From: Atherix ibis
Taxonomy: Eukaryota > Arthropoda > Insecta > Diptera > Athericidae
Length of the DNA: 64,000 nucleotides
Assembly (NCBI GenBank): GCA_958298945.1
Contig: OY282605.1
Span: 116,990,267-117,054,266 of the forward strand
Direction of reading: 5' to 3'
Part shown: positions 1 through 9,360 of the stretch, piece by piece
Numbering within the stretch: position 1 is the stretch's first letter
Layout: each line of letters starts with the position of its first letter
Translations under genes and position numbers: made by a program
The notes under the pieces: model-generated
Seen by the model: the letters and a program-made list of their open reading frames with translations, nothing else
Told to the model about the DNA's origin: nothing
The model's database searches: none

Positions 1-643
1 TATTATGTGATCATGGATTTTCACATGGCCAAATAGCCGTCTAAGTGAAAATGAGTTTCGTTCGAGATGATTTTTTCTAAAAAAAAAAAAAAAAAAAACA
101 GCACCAATGGTTCAATGATCCAATCAGCGAAATGTCGACGTTGAAAATGATCTGGGGATAAATTAATTTTTGCACCAATTGGACATTATAAGGGTTAAGA
201 GCCATACATTTTTCTCAAAATTCCCCAATGTGAACAGGTCTAAATGTTTGAGAACTTCGTAAAACCGATAAAACTGATTCCGCTGCAACACTTTCCAATG
301 TTTTTGGTATGTTTTGAACCAAACGACTATAATCAAATTTATTCACCAAATTCTTGATCAGATGAGAGTCTCAGAGATGATATTGTCCAATTTTTGATTC
401 AGAAAGTAAAATTAACTAAAACAAAGTTTGATTAATTTACATTTGTTGGTTCTCGAATGCTCTAAAATTTAAGGAGTATCTGAGTAAATACAAACAAGAA
501 AAAACCCAATGGAAACAAATTACACAGTCTTGCTGTCGAATTGACATCACCAAATCCTGAAATTACGAGTTCGTAAAGACAAAATTTGTCAAATTATTTG
601 GAATTTGGACGTTGTCGTGTTGAAACCACACACATTTGTGGTA
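1..643. other. Non-coding, AT-rich flank
   Basis: No open frame or recognisable gene is seen here. There is a poly-A run near 79-98. The stretch ends at the TA that opens the rosa-type transposon. It may be old transposon debris, but I could not assign it. Confidence 0.4.
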
Positions 644-964
644 TAGGGTTTTCCAAAAAGAGTGATATGATTTATTCAAAAAAAAAAAACATACTAATTG
701 TGAAGGAAATTCAAATGTTTTTTATTTAATGTGAAGTACAATCGATACAATTAAGTTCTCCACAACTTCTTTTGCACGAACGAATTCGATGAACCTAATT
801 TTCGAACACTTTTTCCACTAAATCAAGTCGTATGTCATGAATGTAGCACGTTCACTATTGACTTCTAAAGCTTGAAGAGAGTCTGGTTTATTGCTAAAGA
901 CCAATGACTTCAAATAACCCCACAAGAAATAGTCTAATGGTGTTAAATTACAACTTCTTGGAGA

Positions 965-1256
965 TCATTCAATGTCAGAATTTCTTGAAATAATCGAATC
1001 TCCAAACTTTCCTCGCAACAATTCGGTTGTTGCACGTGCTGTGTGGCACGTAGCCCCGTCTTGTTGGAACCAGATGTTGTCAAGATCAACTTCTTCCAAT
1101 TTCGGCCATAAGAAGTTGGTTATCATCGATCTATACCGCTCTCCATTGACAGTAACGGTGTTACCAGCTTCATTTCGAAAGAAGTACGGACCGATGATTC
1201 CACCAGACCAAAAACCATACCAAACTGTCAATTTAGGTGAATGTAATGGGTGTTCA
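965..1256 (-). pseudogene. DD41D transposase, catalytic fragment
   Basis: This is the central catalytic part of an IS630/Tc1/mariner transposase: GGIIGPYFF, NTVTVNGERYRSMITNF and WFQQDGATCHTAR are recognisable, with the second catalytic Asp in WFQQDGA. The frame stops at about 965, before the third Asp. Upstream it is cut by the retrotransposon. The N-terminal remnant lies beyond that insertion, at 4585-4750. It cannot encode an active enzyme. Confidence 0.85.
1245..1256 (+). repeat. Left target-site duplication of the RTE-like element
   Basis: The 12 bases AATGGGTGTTCA occur here and again at 4573-4584, immediately after the poly-A tail. The uninterrupted sequence is present once, inverted, in the sister rosa-type copy near 13182-13205, which confirms the insertion point. 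Confidence 0.93.
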
Positions 1257-1373
1257 ATCTGCGACCGTGCCATCCTGGATCCACCGGCTCTCGTAAGATC
1301 ACCGAAGTTAAGCAGGACTGGGCGTGGTTAGTACTCGGATGGGTGACCACTTCGTAAACCGCGCGTCGCAGGT
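1257..1373 (+). promoter_or_regulatory. 5S rRNA-like head (putative internal Pol III promoter)
   Basis: About 117 bases align from end to end with animal 5S rRNA. The A-box-like GAAGTTAAGCAGG (1304-1316) and the IE/C-box block GGTTAGTACTCGGATGGG (1326-1343) are conserved. The closing helix I is kept: CTGCGAC (1259-1265) is the exact complement of GTCGCAG (1365-1371), although this helix sequence differs from the usual 5S helix as I remember it. It is not an ordinary 5S gene, because no Pol III T-run terminator follows and it runs on into the retrotransposon leader. A role as Pol III promoter or RNA-binding structure is inferred. Confidence 0.85.
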
Positions 1374-1378
1374 AGGTT

Positions 1379-1397
1379 AGCGGGTTCGATTCCCGCT
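1379..1397 (+). promoter_or_regulatory. tRNA T-arm / B-box module
   Basis: GCGGG (1380-1384), loop TTCGATT (1385-1391) and CCCGC (1392-1396) form a canonical 5-bp, 7-nt tRNA T-arm. The core GGTTCGATTCC (1383-1393) matches the Pol III B-box consensus. No acceptor, D or anticodon arm is present, so it is not a tRNA gene. It sits directly behind the 5S-like head. Confidence 0.8.
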
Positions 1398-1533
1398 GCC
1401 GCCATCTCGGCATTGGTGCCGGGGTGAGAGGCCGACTACAAGCCTTCCATATGTAGTCCGTAGGGTCCCCCAACGTCACTGGGGGTTGCTTCGCTGGCCT
1501 GATAAGCCGCAAGCCATAAGAAAACATCTTATC

Positions 1534-4497
1534 ATGAAACAGCACAAGAGTAATCAACCGGACAACACATCAGGCAAAACGACATTTGGCTTTCACCGAA
1601 CAACCCGAATAGGTACCTGGAACGTGCGAACTCTCCCCCAAACTTCTCGTCTGGCGCAAGCTACTTCCGAAATGCGACGCTACAATCTCGACATACTGGG
1701 AATCTCCGAAACAAGGTGGAAACATCAAGGAATCCTCGCAACACAGACGGGTGAACACTTCATCTACAGCGGCAACGACAGTGGACATCACTGTGGAGTC
1801 GGATTAATCCTATCAGCCAACGCAAAGAGATCTCTCATGGGCTACAAACCGGTCTCCGACCGCCTTCTAACAGCCAGGTTCCACTCGAAGTTCCGAAACA
1901 TCACCATCGTGCAATGCTATGCCCCAACTGAAGTGGATGATGACGTCAATAAGGAAGCCTTCTACCACCAATTAGAGACGTGCATTCAATCTGCCCCGAA
2001 GAGCGACATAAAAATTGTAATGGGCGATTTTAACGCTAAAATAGGCCGGGACAACACTGATCTTCGCTCGATCATTGGAACACACAGCCTTCATGCAGAG
2101 GGAAATGACAACGGGAACCGTCTCACTGACCTCTGCTCAACTCATCAACTATTCATCGGTGGCACCAAGTTTCCTCACAAGAACATCCACAAATACATCT
2201 GGCAGTCTCCGGATCGCGTGACCCGCAACCAGATAGACCACATCCTAATAAGCAAAAAATTCCTCGGATCACTACTGGACGTCAAGACAATCCGAGGAGC
2301 TGACATATACAGCGACCATCAGCTGTTACTTGGGGTGGTCAGACTAAGGCCTGCGGCAACCAAGAAACGACAAGATCGCGCAGAACGCAGGCACGACATC
2401 CAACGCCTGCAGAATCCAGAGACAGCCGAGGTATTTGCGAACAAGCTGGAGGAAGTTAGCCACAATGCCGAAAGGCTGACATGGCCTTCTCTACTGGGCA
2501 AACTAAAGTCCGCTGCAGAGGAAGCAACGGGCTTTCGGAACTACAAGAGGAAAGAGTGGATCCGCGAGTCAACCTGGACTCAAATAGGAAAACGAAGAAA
2601 GCTGAAAGGTCTACTCCAAACTGCTCAAACTCGCGAGGAAAGGCACCATCTACAGACGAGGTACGACCTTGCTCAAAAGATGGTCAAACGCATGGCAAGG
2701 GATGACAAGAGGAACTACTTCAACGAAATAGCGAGCAAAGCAGAAGCCGCTGCACACCGGAGCGATATCCGCAGTGTCTATGCATCAATTCGCAAACTAT
2801 CCGGAAGAATAACACCCTCACTGCCACCACTTAAGGACAAAGACGGTCAAACTCTCCCCACGGATGAAGAACAACTCGACCGCTGGAAGGAATTCTTCTC
2901 AGAATCCCTTCCAATAGCTCCAGATTTCCATCCTCCTCCTACAGTGATGCGCAGAAACCCACAAAGATCCATCCCAACAACACCACCTACGATTACGGAG
3001 ATCACAACAGCAATCAACAAGCTTAAGAACAGCAAAGCACCCGGACCTGACAACCTGGCCCCAGAAGTTCTGAAGTTTGACCCGCCACTTCTGGCCTCGC
3101 TGTTGCATCCTATAATCGTAAAAGCCTGGACACAATGCCACTTCCCGGACAGCTGGAAAGAGGGAGTAATTATCACCATCCCGAAGAAAGGTGACCTTGT
3201 CGATTGCAAAAATTGGAGGGGAATCACGCTGCTGAACACCATCCAGAAACTAATCGCATCAATCATCCTGACTCGCATCACTCCAACAGTGGAAAGTGCC
3301 CTCCGCAACGAGCAGTCTGGATTTAGACCAAACCGCTCCTGTATTGATCACATCAACAGCCTAAGAATGATCATTGAACAGTCGAACGAATGGAACAGCC
3401 CGCTCTATCTTCTCTTCGTTGACTTCGAAAGAGCCTTCGACATGATTTCTCGCGACGCCATCTGGAGTGCTCTGGCTGAACTAGGCATCCCGCAGGCCAT
3501 AATCGATCTAATCCGAGAACTATACCGCGAGGCCCCGTGTAGAGTGCGTCTCAAAGGACGAAACAGCGATACATTCAACATCTCGAGAGGAGTCAGGCAG
3601 GGTTGCATAATCTCGCCTATCCTCTTCATAATCGCCCTAGACCAAGTTCTTCAACGCACGAACAGCACAGCCAGCAACGGTATACAGTGGACACTGCGTG
3701 AGAAGCTCCACGACCTGGACTACGCCGACGACATATGCCTCATGTCCCACACCTTCAACGGCATTCAGGAGAAACTGAATGCACTGGCCTCCAACGCAGG
3801 AAAAGTTGGGATGAGAATCAACATCAAAAAGACCAAATTGATGCGTGTCGGCGCCACCTGCGAGAGACCCTTGATGCTACACGGTACCCAAGTTGAAGAT
3901 GTCGAAAAGTTCTGTTACCTTGGCAGCATGCTCAGCAAGGATGGTGGAACTGAAATAGACATCCAAACGCGCATCAACAAGGCGCGACAAGCGTACACCT
4001 CACTTGGGAACGTATGGCGTTCCAATCATCTCTCCATAGCACTCAAACTTCGAATATTCAACTCAAACGTCAAGCCAGTCCTGCTGTACGGCTGCGAAAC
4101 ATGGAAAGTAACAGTCAGCACGACTCGCAAGCCACAGGCATTTGTGAACAGATGCTTGAGACGCATAAGTAAGATCTTCTGGCCGAACTGGATAACGAAC
4201 GATGAGCTGCTTCTTCTCACGAAGCAAATACCCCTGCTAGATAACATCAAACGCAGGAAATGGAGTTGGATTGGCCACACCTTGCGAAAACCACCTACGG
4301 ACATAGCAAGGATGGCACTAGATTGGAACCCACAGGGCAATCGCAGCAGAGGACGTCCAAGGACCACTTGGAGAAGATCAGTCGAGCGCGAACACCAACA
4401 AACTGGCAAATCATGGTCGGAAGTAAAAAGGCTCGCTCAAGACAGATGCAGATGGAGAGAGTTCGCAGAGGCTCTAGTGCCGCTATATGCTCCATAG
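1534..4497 (+). CDS. Endonuclease-reverse transcriptase (RTE-like), intact
   Basis: The first in-frame ATG at 1534 gives 987 residues; the frame is open upstream to a non-ATG codon at 1486. The N-terminal third is an APE-type endonuclease: IGTWNVRTL, GISETRW, MGDFNAKIG, NQIDHILIS and the catalytic SDH of YSDHQLL. The reverse transcriptase follows: SGFRPNRS, LFVDFERAFD, GVRQGCIISP and the catalytic YADD of LDYADDICLM. The C-terminal region contains RRKWSWIGHTLRK and GRPRTTW. The protein nicks target DNA and primes reverse transcription of its own RNA. No stop or frameshift is seen, so it could be active. No ORF1 or gag-like protein is encoded. Confidence 0.93.
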   Translation: MKQHKSNQPDNTSGKTTFGFHRTTRIGTWNVRTLPQTSRLAQATSEMRRYNLDILGISETRWKHQGILATQTGEHFIYSGNDSGHHCGVGLILSANAKRSLMGYKPVSDRLLTARFHSKFRNITIVQCYAPTEVDDDVNKEAFYHQLETCIQSAPKSDIKIVMGDFNAKIGRDNTDLRSIIGTHSLHAEGNDNGNRLTDLCSTHQLFIGGTKFPHKNIHKYIWQSPDRVTRNQIDHILISKKFLGSLLDVKTIRGADIYSDHQLLLGVVRLRPAATKKRQDRAERRHDIQRLQNPETAEVFANKLEEVSHNAERLTWPSLLGKLKSAAEEATGFRNYKRKEWIRESTWTQIGKRRKLKGLLQTAQTREERHHLQTRYDLAQKMVKRMARDDKRNYFNEIASKAEAAAHRSDIRSVYASIRKLSGRITPSLPPLKDKDGQTLPTDEEQLDRWKEFFSESLPIAPDFHPPPTVMRRNPQRSIPTTPPTITEITTAINKLKNSKAPGPDNLAPEVLKFDPPLLASLLHPIIVKAWTQCHFPDSWKEGVIITIPKKGDLVDCKNWRGITLLNTIQKLIASIILTRITPTVESALRNEQSGFRPNRSCIDHINSLRMIIEQSNEWNSPLYLLFVDFERAFDMISRDAIWSALAELGIPQAIIDLIRELYREAPCRVRLKGRNSDTFNISRGVRQGCIISPILFIIALDQVLQRTNSTASNGIQWTLREKLHDLDYADDICLMSHTFNGIQEKLNALASNAGKVGMRINIKKTKLMRVGATCERPLMLHGTQVEDVEKFCYLGSMLSKDGGTEIDIQTRINKARQAYTSLGNVWRSNHLSIALKLRIFNSNVKPVLLYGCETWKVTVSTTRKPQAFVNRCLRRISKIFWPNWITNDELLLLTKQIPLLDNIKRRKWSWIGHTLRKPPTDIARMALDWNPQGNRSRGRPRTTWRRSVEREHQQTGKSWSEVKRLAQDRCRWREFAEALVPLYAP

Positions 4498-4572
4498 GAG
4501 TGACTGTGTTCTCATGTCTATGTGTAACATAGAAATGAAAACCTGTCAAATAAAAAATAAAAAAAAAAAAAA

Positions 4573-4584
4573 AATGGGTGTTCA
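4573..4584 (+). repeat. Right target-site duplication of the RTE-like element
   Basis: Second copy of AATGGGTGTTCA, directly after the poly-A tail. The first A's overlap the tail, so the duplication is 11-12 bp. Confidence 0.92.
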
Positions 4585-4859
4585 TGAATAATTTGTGGAT
4601 TTTCTTCGCAACAGGATCGACAGTTTTATTTATTAACCGCACCACTCAGATGAAAGTGAGCGCACGAAAAGTTGCAATTGGAGAACGATTATTTTGATGA
4701 TAAAATTGAATAATTTGTAAACGTTGTTCTTGCGTATATTTCCCCATGATTAAATTGCAAACATTTCTGAATACAATGAAAAAAAGACAGATCATGACAT
4801 ATTATAAATGGCCGAAACGTCACTTAGAAATCATATCACTCTTATTGGAAAACCCTATA

Positions 4860-5060
4860 TAAATCTTCAGGTCCAGGCCAAAAACTATCGGTTATCATAA
4901 CATTATTGCGCTCAAAATTAACGGTAACGGTCTCTTCAAAGAAATATGGGCAATGACACCTTCAGATCTAAATTAATACCTGACAGTCACTTTTTGGCGA
5001 ATAAAATGGCTTCTTCGCAATCAGTTGTGCGTTTACAGAGCTCCATATACGCATATACGT
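4860..5060 (-). mobile_element. Second DD41D-type transposase relic, next to the rosa-type copy
   Basis: Read on the minus strand, fragments resembling PYFFEETVTVNFERNNVMITD and SFWPG correspond to the YFFRNEAGNTVTVNGERYRSMITNFLWP region of the neighbouring element, but are far more diverged. A similarly eroded relic lies at 27000-27305. No ends were found. Confidence 0.5.
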
Positions 5061-5178
5061 CAATTTTGCTTATTTGTGCATCTAAAAGGGTGAATTTGAG
5101 CCTCATCGCTAAAAAAATTTTGTTCCATAATCTCAATCCATAATAAAAAATGGTAAAGAAATGCTACCTTGTATAAAA

Positions 5179-6477
5179 CTTAGATTAAAGAATACCTGGA
5201 TAGGCCCACGTCAGATTTTCGTATAGTGTATATGCAATTTTCTGGCCAAATTATTGCAGAAGCGCCGAAAAAATGTAACTCTTGCATACTTTTGTGTAGA
5301 TTTTTTTATATAGACATGACACCCACTGACATCTAGTTTTCGTAATAGAAATTTATTGAATTTGCAAACGCACAATTAATATTCATTTTAATTTACTTAT
5401 TCCAAACGAAAATATAATTTAAACAAGGCAAAGGCAAAATTTATGTTTTTCCAATATTCTGCCATTAAATGCAATTGTAGTTTGCGTTTATTATTTATTT
5501 CGTAAATATTAATTAAATATGAAGCGCCTCAATTTTGTAGACTTTCGGAGAGTTTTTAAACACGCCATTCTCCATGAAAGCGGTAGCATACCGAAATGCT
5601 TGCACATTTTTGTTGTTTTTTAAGTTGTTATTTTGGTACTTATCGGAAAGTGCAAGTGAAAGTGTAGTTTTTATGTTTTTTAAAGTATTTACGAAAAAGT
5701 AAGTATTTATATAAATAGTTATGTTGTTGATGATAACATTTAATAGGAAGTTTTTATTTCATAAAATGAAGTGTTTTATAAAGCGTTGCCAGAAATTCAA
5801 CGAAATGAGGAAACCGGGAATTTCTTCCGTTCGGTAAGTCATTTTTACTAGAGAAATTAACAAAAATTTAGTTTGTAATGTGTTTAAATGGGTTTTAATG
5901 ATTTATTTGGTTCGAAAAGTTCGGCATTGAATAAATGTAAACAAATGTGATATTGACAGTTTAATGTTTACCAGAAAATAATTCAGTGCCGGCGTACGTA
6001 AAGTTGTGTGTAAGAAAATTTAAGGGAACGTATTTAAATAGTACAAGAAATACTTTAATTTCTGTTAATTCTTTATTCAGTTAATAACATAATATCACAT
6101 TCTCTCATTTAATTCTTTTTAACATTTTTGGAATGGATTTTTATTTGACAATATATAATAAATAAATAAATAATATTTTAAAATAGAATACTGTGTTTTA
6201 TTGCAAAAATTTCAAAACTAATTCCATCAAACAATAAAAACCTAAATATAAATGTTTACGCATAAATGACAGGTAGATATGAGACAGGTAGATAGATATG
6301 AAAATGGTTTTAAACGACGAATCGCTTCAATCGCATACTTAATTTTAAAATTGGCCCCCACTGATTTACGGCGTTTCTGTTATTTTGCATGTGTGTGTGC
6401 GTTCTACGAAAGTATTGCCAACAAAATTCGGCCACAATTGTTGTGTAGAGACCTATCCAGTTCTTCTATAATCAAAG
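5179..6477 (+). mobile_element. P-like (THAP) DNA transposon, non-autonomous copy 1
   Basis: Imperfect terminal inverted repeats of about 26 bp: the left begins CTTAGATTAAAGAATACCTG and, read inward, the right begins CTTTGATTATAGAAGAACTG; both end GGATAGG. The 8-bp target duplication GTATAAAA flanks the element at 5171-5178 and 6478-6485, the length typical of P elements. Only the first THAP exon is retained (5766-5833); no transposase domain is present. The 1.3-kb element matches parts of 42088-43850 and 46753-50800. Confidence 0.85.
5766..5833 (+). pseudogene. THAP exon 1 of the P-like element
   Basis: The 68-nt exon starts at an ATG and reads MKCFIKRCQKFNEM...KPGIS before a GTAAGT donor. 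The two cysteines match the first half of a THAP C2CH zinc finger, the DNA-binding domain of P transposase. The same 68-nt length and donor position recur in two other copies in this window. No downstream THAP exon follows, so the protein is truncated. Confidence 0.75.
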
Positions 6478-6485
6478 GTATAAAA

Positions 6486-7612
6486 TATTATTTTGACAGC
6501 TGTCAAATGACAAGACTGGCACTCTCCAATGCACAAAATGAATAACCCTTCATAAATGTATGCAACAAAAAATGCATATTTAAAATGTCTTAAATGAATC
6601 TTTAAAAAAATCCATCTAATAATAAATGATCAAACAGCATATCGAAGAAAACTTTTAGCTAATCTAATCGTCGTATAGCGATCATGACCTAAAAATTTCA
6701 ATAATAACCCCTGAAAAAAAAATTTCTCGGCTTAACACCATAATATGTGGTCCTAATGTTAACTCACAACGACTAAACACAAATTCCAATGACTAGCAAA
6801 TATACTATGTTGCTACGTCTCCCCCATTATAGTTACAGGATGAATGAATATCAAATAATATTTAGTATTCTATTAAAATTTAATAGAAAATTACGAAGAA
6901 AAAAAAAATTGACAAAATTACTTACAAAAATAACTAATTTTTTGCTTAGTGTTTTTTTTCTTCTTCTCAATTTAATTTTATTCTTTTTTATTAAAAGCAA
7001 AAAAAACTTGTAATTAGATTAAAAATTGATTTAGTTGTTGTTGTTTTTTTTTTGTAACAAAAGATAATTAAAAACAAACCAACAAAAAAACATGTTTATA
7101 AAATAATATAAATTGTATGGAGACCTACAGTCGATAAGAGGTTATTGCTGATAAGAGTAATAAAAAAAAATCTTATTGATAAAGAGTTCATTTTGGTCAA
7201 TTTATGCTCAAATATTTTCTTATTTATTGCAAGTACATATTTAATTGGTATATTTAACTTTTGAAATTATTTTATTAAGATATTCGAAATGTAGGATTTT
7301 TTTTCTGTTAATTTTTAATTCAAAAATTTATAACTGGAAAATTTAACCTTTGAAAATTGAAAAAGGACGAAAAAATTAAATACAGTTGCAAATGCACTTG
7401 ATAAGGGAATAAAGTCGAATTGGTTAGTACGTTGCTGATCTGCGTCTGTGTTATAATAAGACATCCTCGTAAAAAAAACAAATGCTTGACTGTATGTAGA
7501 CTTAAATTGTTGAAATCCACTAGTTATAAGGTCATATGGAAATTGATAGCAATAATTTTGCCGATTAAAAATGTCTGCATGAGTTTTAAAAAAAGGAGTA
7601 TTATAGAAACAT
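6486..7612. other. Gene-free AT-rich stretch
   Basis: Long A/T tracts (for example 6890-7060) and no frame with coding character. Short frames at 6789-7013 and 7315-7668 are low-complexity Phe/Lys/Leu products of the base composition. Confidence 0.5.
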
Positions 7613-7615
7613 ACT

Positions 7616-7700
7616 ATTGGGTTAGCAACTAAGTGATTGCGGATTTTGTCAATAGATGGTATTAGCACATTCTTTTGTTATGTCAACGTGTTCAAAGCAC
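7616..7700 (+). mobile_element. Mariner terminal fragment
   Basis: TTGGGTTAGCAACTAAGTGA followed by TTGCGGATTTTG resembles the inverted terminus of mellifera-group mariners. No transposase or opposite end was found. The fragment probably extends a little further right. Confidence 0.55.
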
Positions 7701-7813
7701 CTAAACTATATTGTTTTCTTGTTGTTTGGACTTCCGCCTTTAATTCAGTAAAAAATTGTATCGTGCATTTTAGACATAGACGTGCATTTTAGCCATACGT
7801 GTATTTTATTGTA

Positions 7814-8862
7814 CCAGGTGTATAAGCTGAAATCCGCTGGTTTTTAGTCAAAAAAAAACATATTTATTCAAAGTACTTGCCCTTGCTAGCTATACATTTT
7901 TTCAATCTCTCGGGCAATGTGTGGATACCACGCCAAAAAAATTCCTTCTCTTTCGAGGCAAATCACTCATTAAGCCATTTTCGGACGTCTTTGTAAGAAT
8001 CGAAGTGCTGATCAGCGAGCGCGTGGCCCATGGACGAAAACATGTGGTAGTCGGAAGGGGCCAGGTCTTGTGAATAAGCGGGGTGGGGTAGCACCTCTTA
8101 GTTGAGTGTCTCCAAGTAGTTTCGGACCATTTTTGACGTGTGAGATGGTGCGTTGTCATGGAGGAAAATCAGCTTGTCATGTCTTTGTTGATAATCTGTC
8201 CTTTTTTCACGCAGAGCACCGTGCAATGTGATCAGTTGTTGGTGGTAGCGGTGGGCATTGATAGTTTCACCAGGTTTCAATATCTCATAGTAGACAATAC
8301 CCTGCTGATCCCACCAAACGCACAACATGGTCTTCCGTTCGAAGCGATTTGGTCTTGGGGAAGATGCTGATGGTTGGTCGGGATCAACCCACGATTTCTT
8401 GCGTTTCGGATTCTCGAAATATATCCACTTTTCATCGCCTGTCACAATCCGATGCAGGAATAACTTTCTTTTTTGTATGGCGAGCAAGGTTTCGCATGTG
8501 TTTTGGCATCGCTCCATCTGCCTATCGTTCAATTCATGCGGCACCCATTTTCCGATCTTTTCAATCTTCCACATAGCACGCAGACGCATTGAAATGGCTG
8601 TTTGAGTAACACCCAATTGCTCCGCGAGCATTTTTTGCGATTGGGTATCGTCTTCGTCCAAAAGACCCTGCAATTGATGGTCCTCAACCTTCCTAGGCCG
8701 ATTTTCACGCTTTTTGTCCCACAAGTGAAAATTGACGTCTTTGAACTGAAGAAATCAATCTCAGAACGTTGTTTCCGATAAAGCACTGTCACCATAGGCC
8801 TCCATAAGCATTCGATGCGATTCGGCAGCCGATTTCTTCAAATTGAAGCAGAAAAGCAGAGC
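7814..8862 (-). mobile_element. Mariner element, 5'-truncated and fused to a Jockey RT fragment
   Basis: The 3' end begins after a TA at 7812-7813 (CCAGGTGTATAAGCTGAAAT) and matches the termini of the mariner at 16084-17346. The transposase end is cut at about 8862, where the sequence passes into a reverse transcriptase. Confidence 0.85.
7902..8862 (-). pseudogene. Mariner transposase, frameshifted
   Basis: Recognisable parts are the HTH region (AYGDSALSETT), GKWVPHEL, the first Asp in VTGDEKW, the second Asp in FLHDNAPSHTS, and fragments of the C-terminal third in another frame. The open part of 8098-8724 covers most of the catalytic domain, but both flanks are shifted and the start is lost. 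It is inactive. Confidence 0.85.
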
Positions 8863-9360
8863 TAAAATGGGACCAAGAATACTGCCTTGTGGGACTCCGG
8901 CTAGAATAGGATATATTTCCGAGGATTCTGAGTTAATTGCAACTTGAAAATTACGTTGGGAGAGATATAAATTTATGATAAGGTAGTATGTTGAGGGAAG
9001 AAAGCAGCTCTTGAATTTCCAGAGAAGTCTAGGACGCCAGACACGATCTAAAAATGCGATGACAATGCTGGATAGTGGAGTGTTCAGATTGGAACCCAAA
9101 TTGGTGATCAGGAATAATTTGTTTCATTAACTAGGACCTAATAGGAGTTTTTTTTTTAAATCTTACCAAGGATTTGATAAGAGACTGATAGGTCTATAGG
9201 AGGAAGGAGAATTAATGGGTTTATTTGGTTTAGGAGTCATTTCAATGACAGCAAATTTTCCAGAGTAAAGGAAAATTTCTAGGTTGTTGGTATCTGCGCC
9301 AACCTGGCGTAACAACCATAAATAAAAAAAAAGTTCTCCAATGTGCTTTTCAAAATACAA
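8863..9360 (-). mobile_element. Jockey-type reverse transcriptase fragment
   Basis: On the minus strand, KPNKPINSPSSYRPISLLSN (about 9170-9250) and AGVPQGSILGPIL (about 8863-8905) are RT motifs of Jockey-clade non-LTR elements. Stops and frameshifts separate the pieces, and the catalytic YADD box is missing because the fragment ends at the mariner junction. Confidence 0.8.

Larger units (their letters stand above)
1257..4572 (+). mobile_element. Full-length RTE-like non-LTR retrotransposon with 5S rRNA-like head
   Basis: A 3.3-kb element with, in order, a 5S rRNA-like leader (1257-1373), a tRNA T-arm/B box (1379-1397), three further predicted hairpins (1408-1485), one long ORF (1534-4497), a short 3' UTR with AATAAA-type sequence near 4550, and an A-rich tail. 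It is flanked by a 12-bp target-site duplication. The ORF has no stop or frameshift and the ends are complete, suggesting a recent insertion. Its base composition is clearly more GC-rich than its surroundings. RTE-like is inferred from the APE endonuclease-RT layout, the lack of a separate ORF1, the length, and a C-terminal GHTLRK...GRPRTTW region. Confidence 0.9.
644..4857 (-). mobile_element. Rosa-type (DD41D) Tc1/mariner element, internally deleted and split by a retrotransposon
   Basis: Inverted ends of about 29 bp (GGGTTTTCC...GAGTGATATGATTT) lie at 646-674 and about 4827-4855, next to TA dinucleotides as expected for Tc1/mariner target sites. Without the retrotransposon at 1257-4572 and its duplicated site, the element is about 880 bp, too short for a complete transposase. 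The minus-strand start (MGKYTQEQRLQI) near 4747 runs into a stop and is then joined directly to the catalytic half. A second copy at 12912-13786 has the same internal deletion, so both belong to one non-autonomous subfamily. The second and third catalytic aspartates would be 41 residues apart, as in the rosa group of fruit flies; that family name is an inference. Confidence 0.85.

Noticed and set aside
1257..1373. A genuine 5S rRNA gene
   Set aside because: The sequence differs from fly 5S at many positions, has no downstream T-run terminator, lies exactly at the retrotransposon's 5' boundary inside the target duplication, and continues into its leader.
1379..1397. A tRNA gene
   Set aside because: Only a T-arm is present; no acceptor, D or anticodon stem can be formed upstream.
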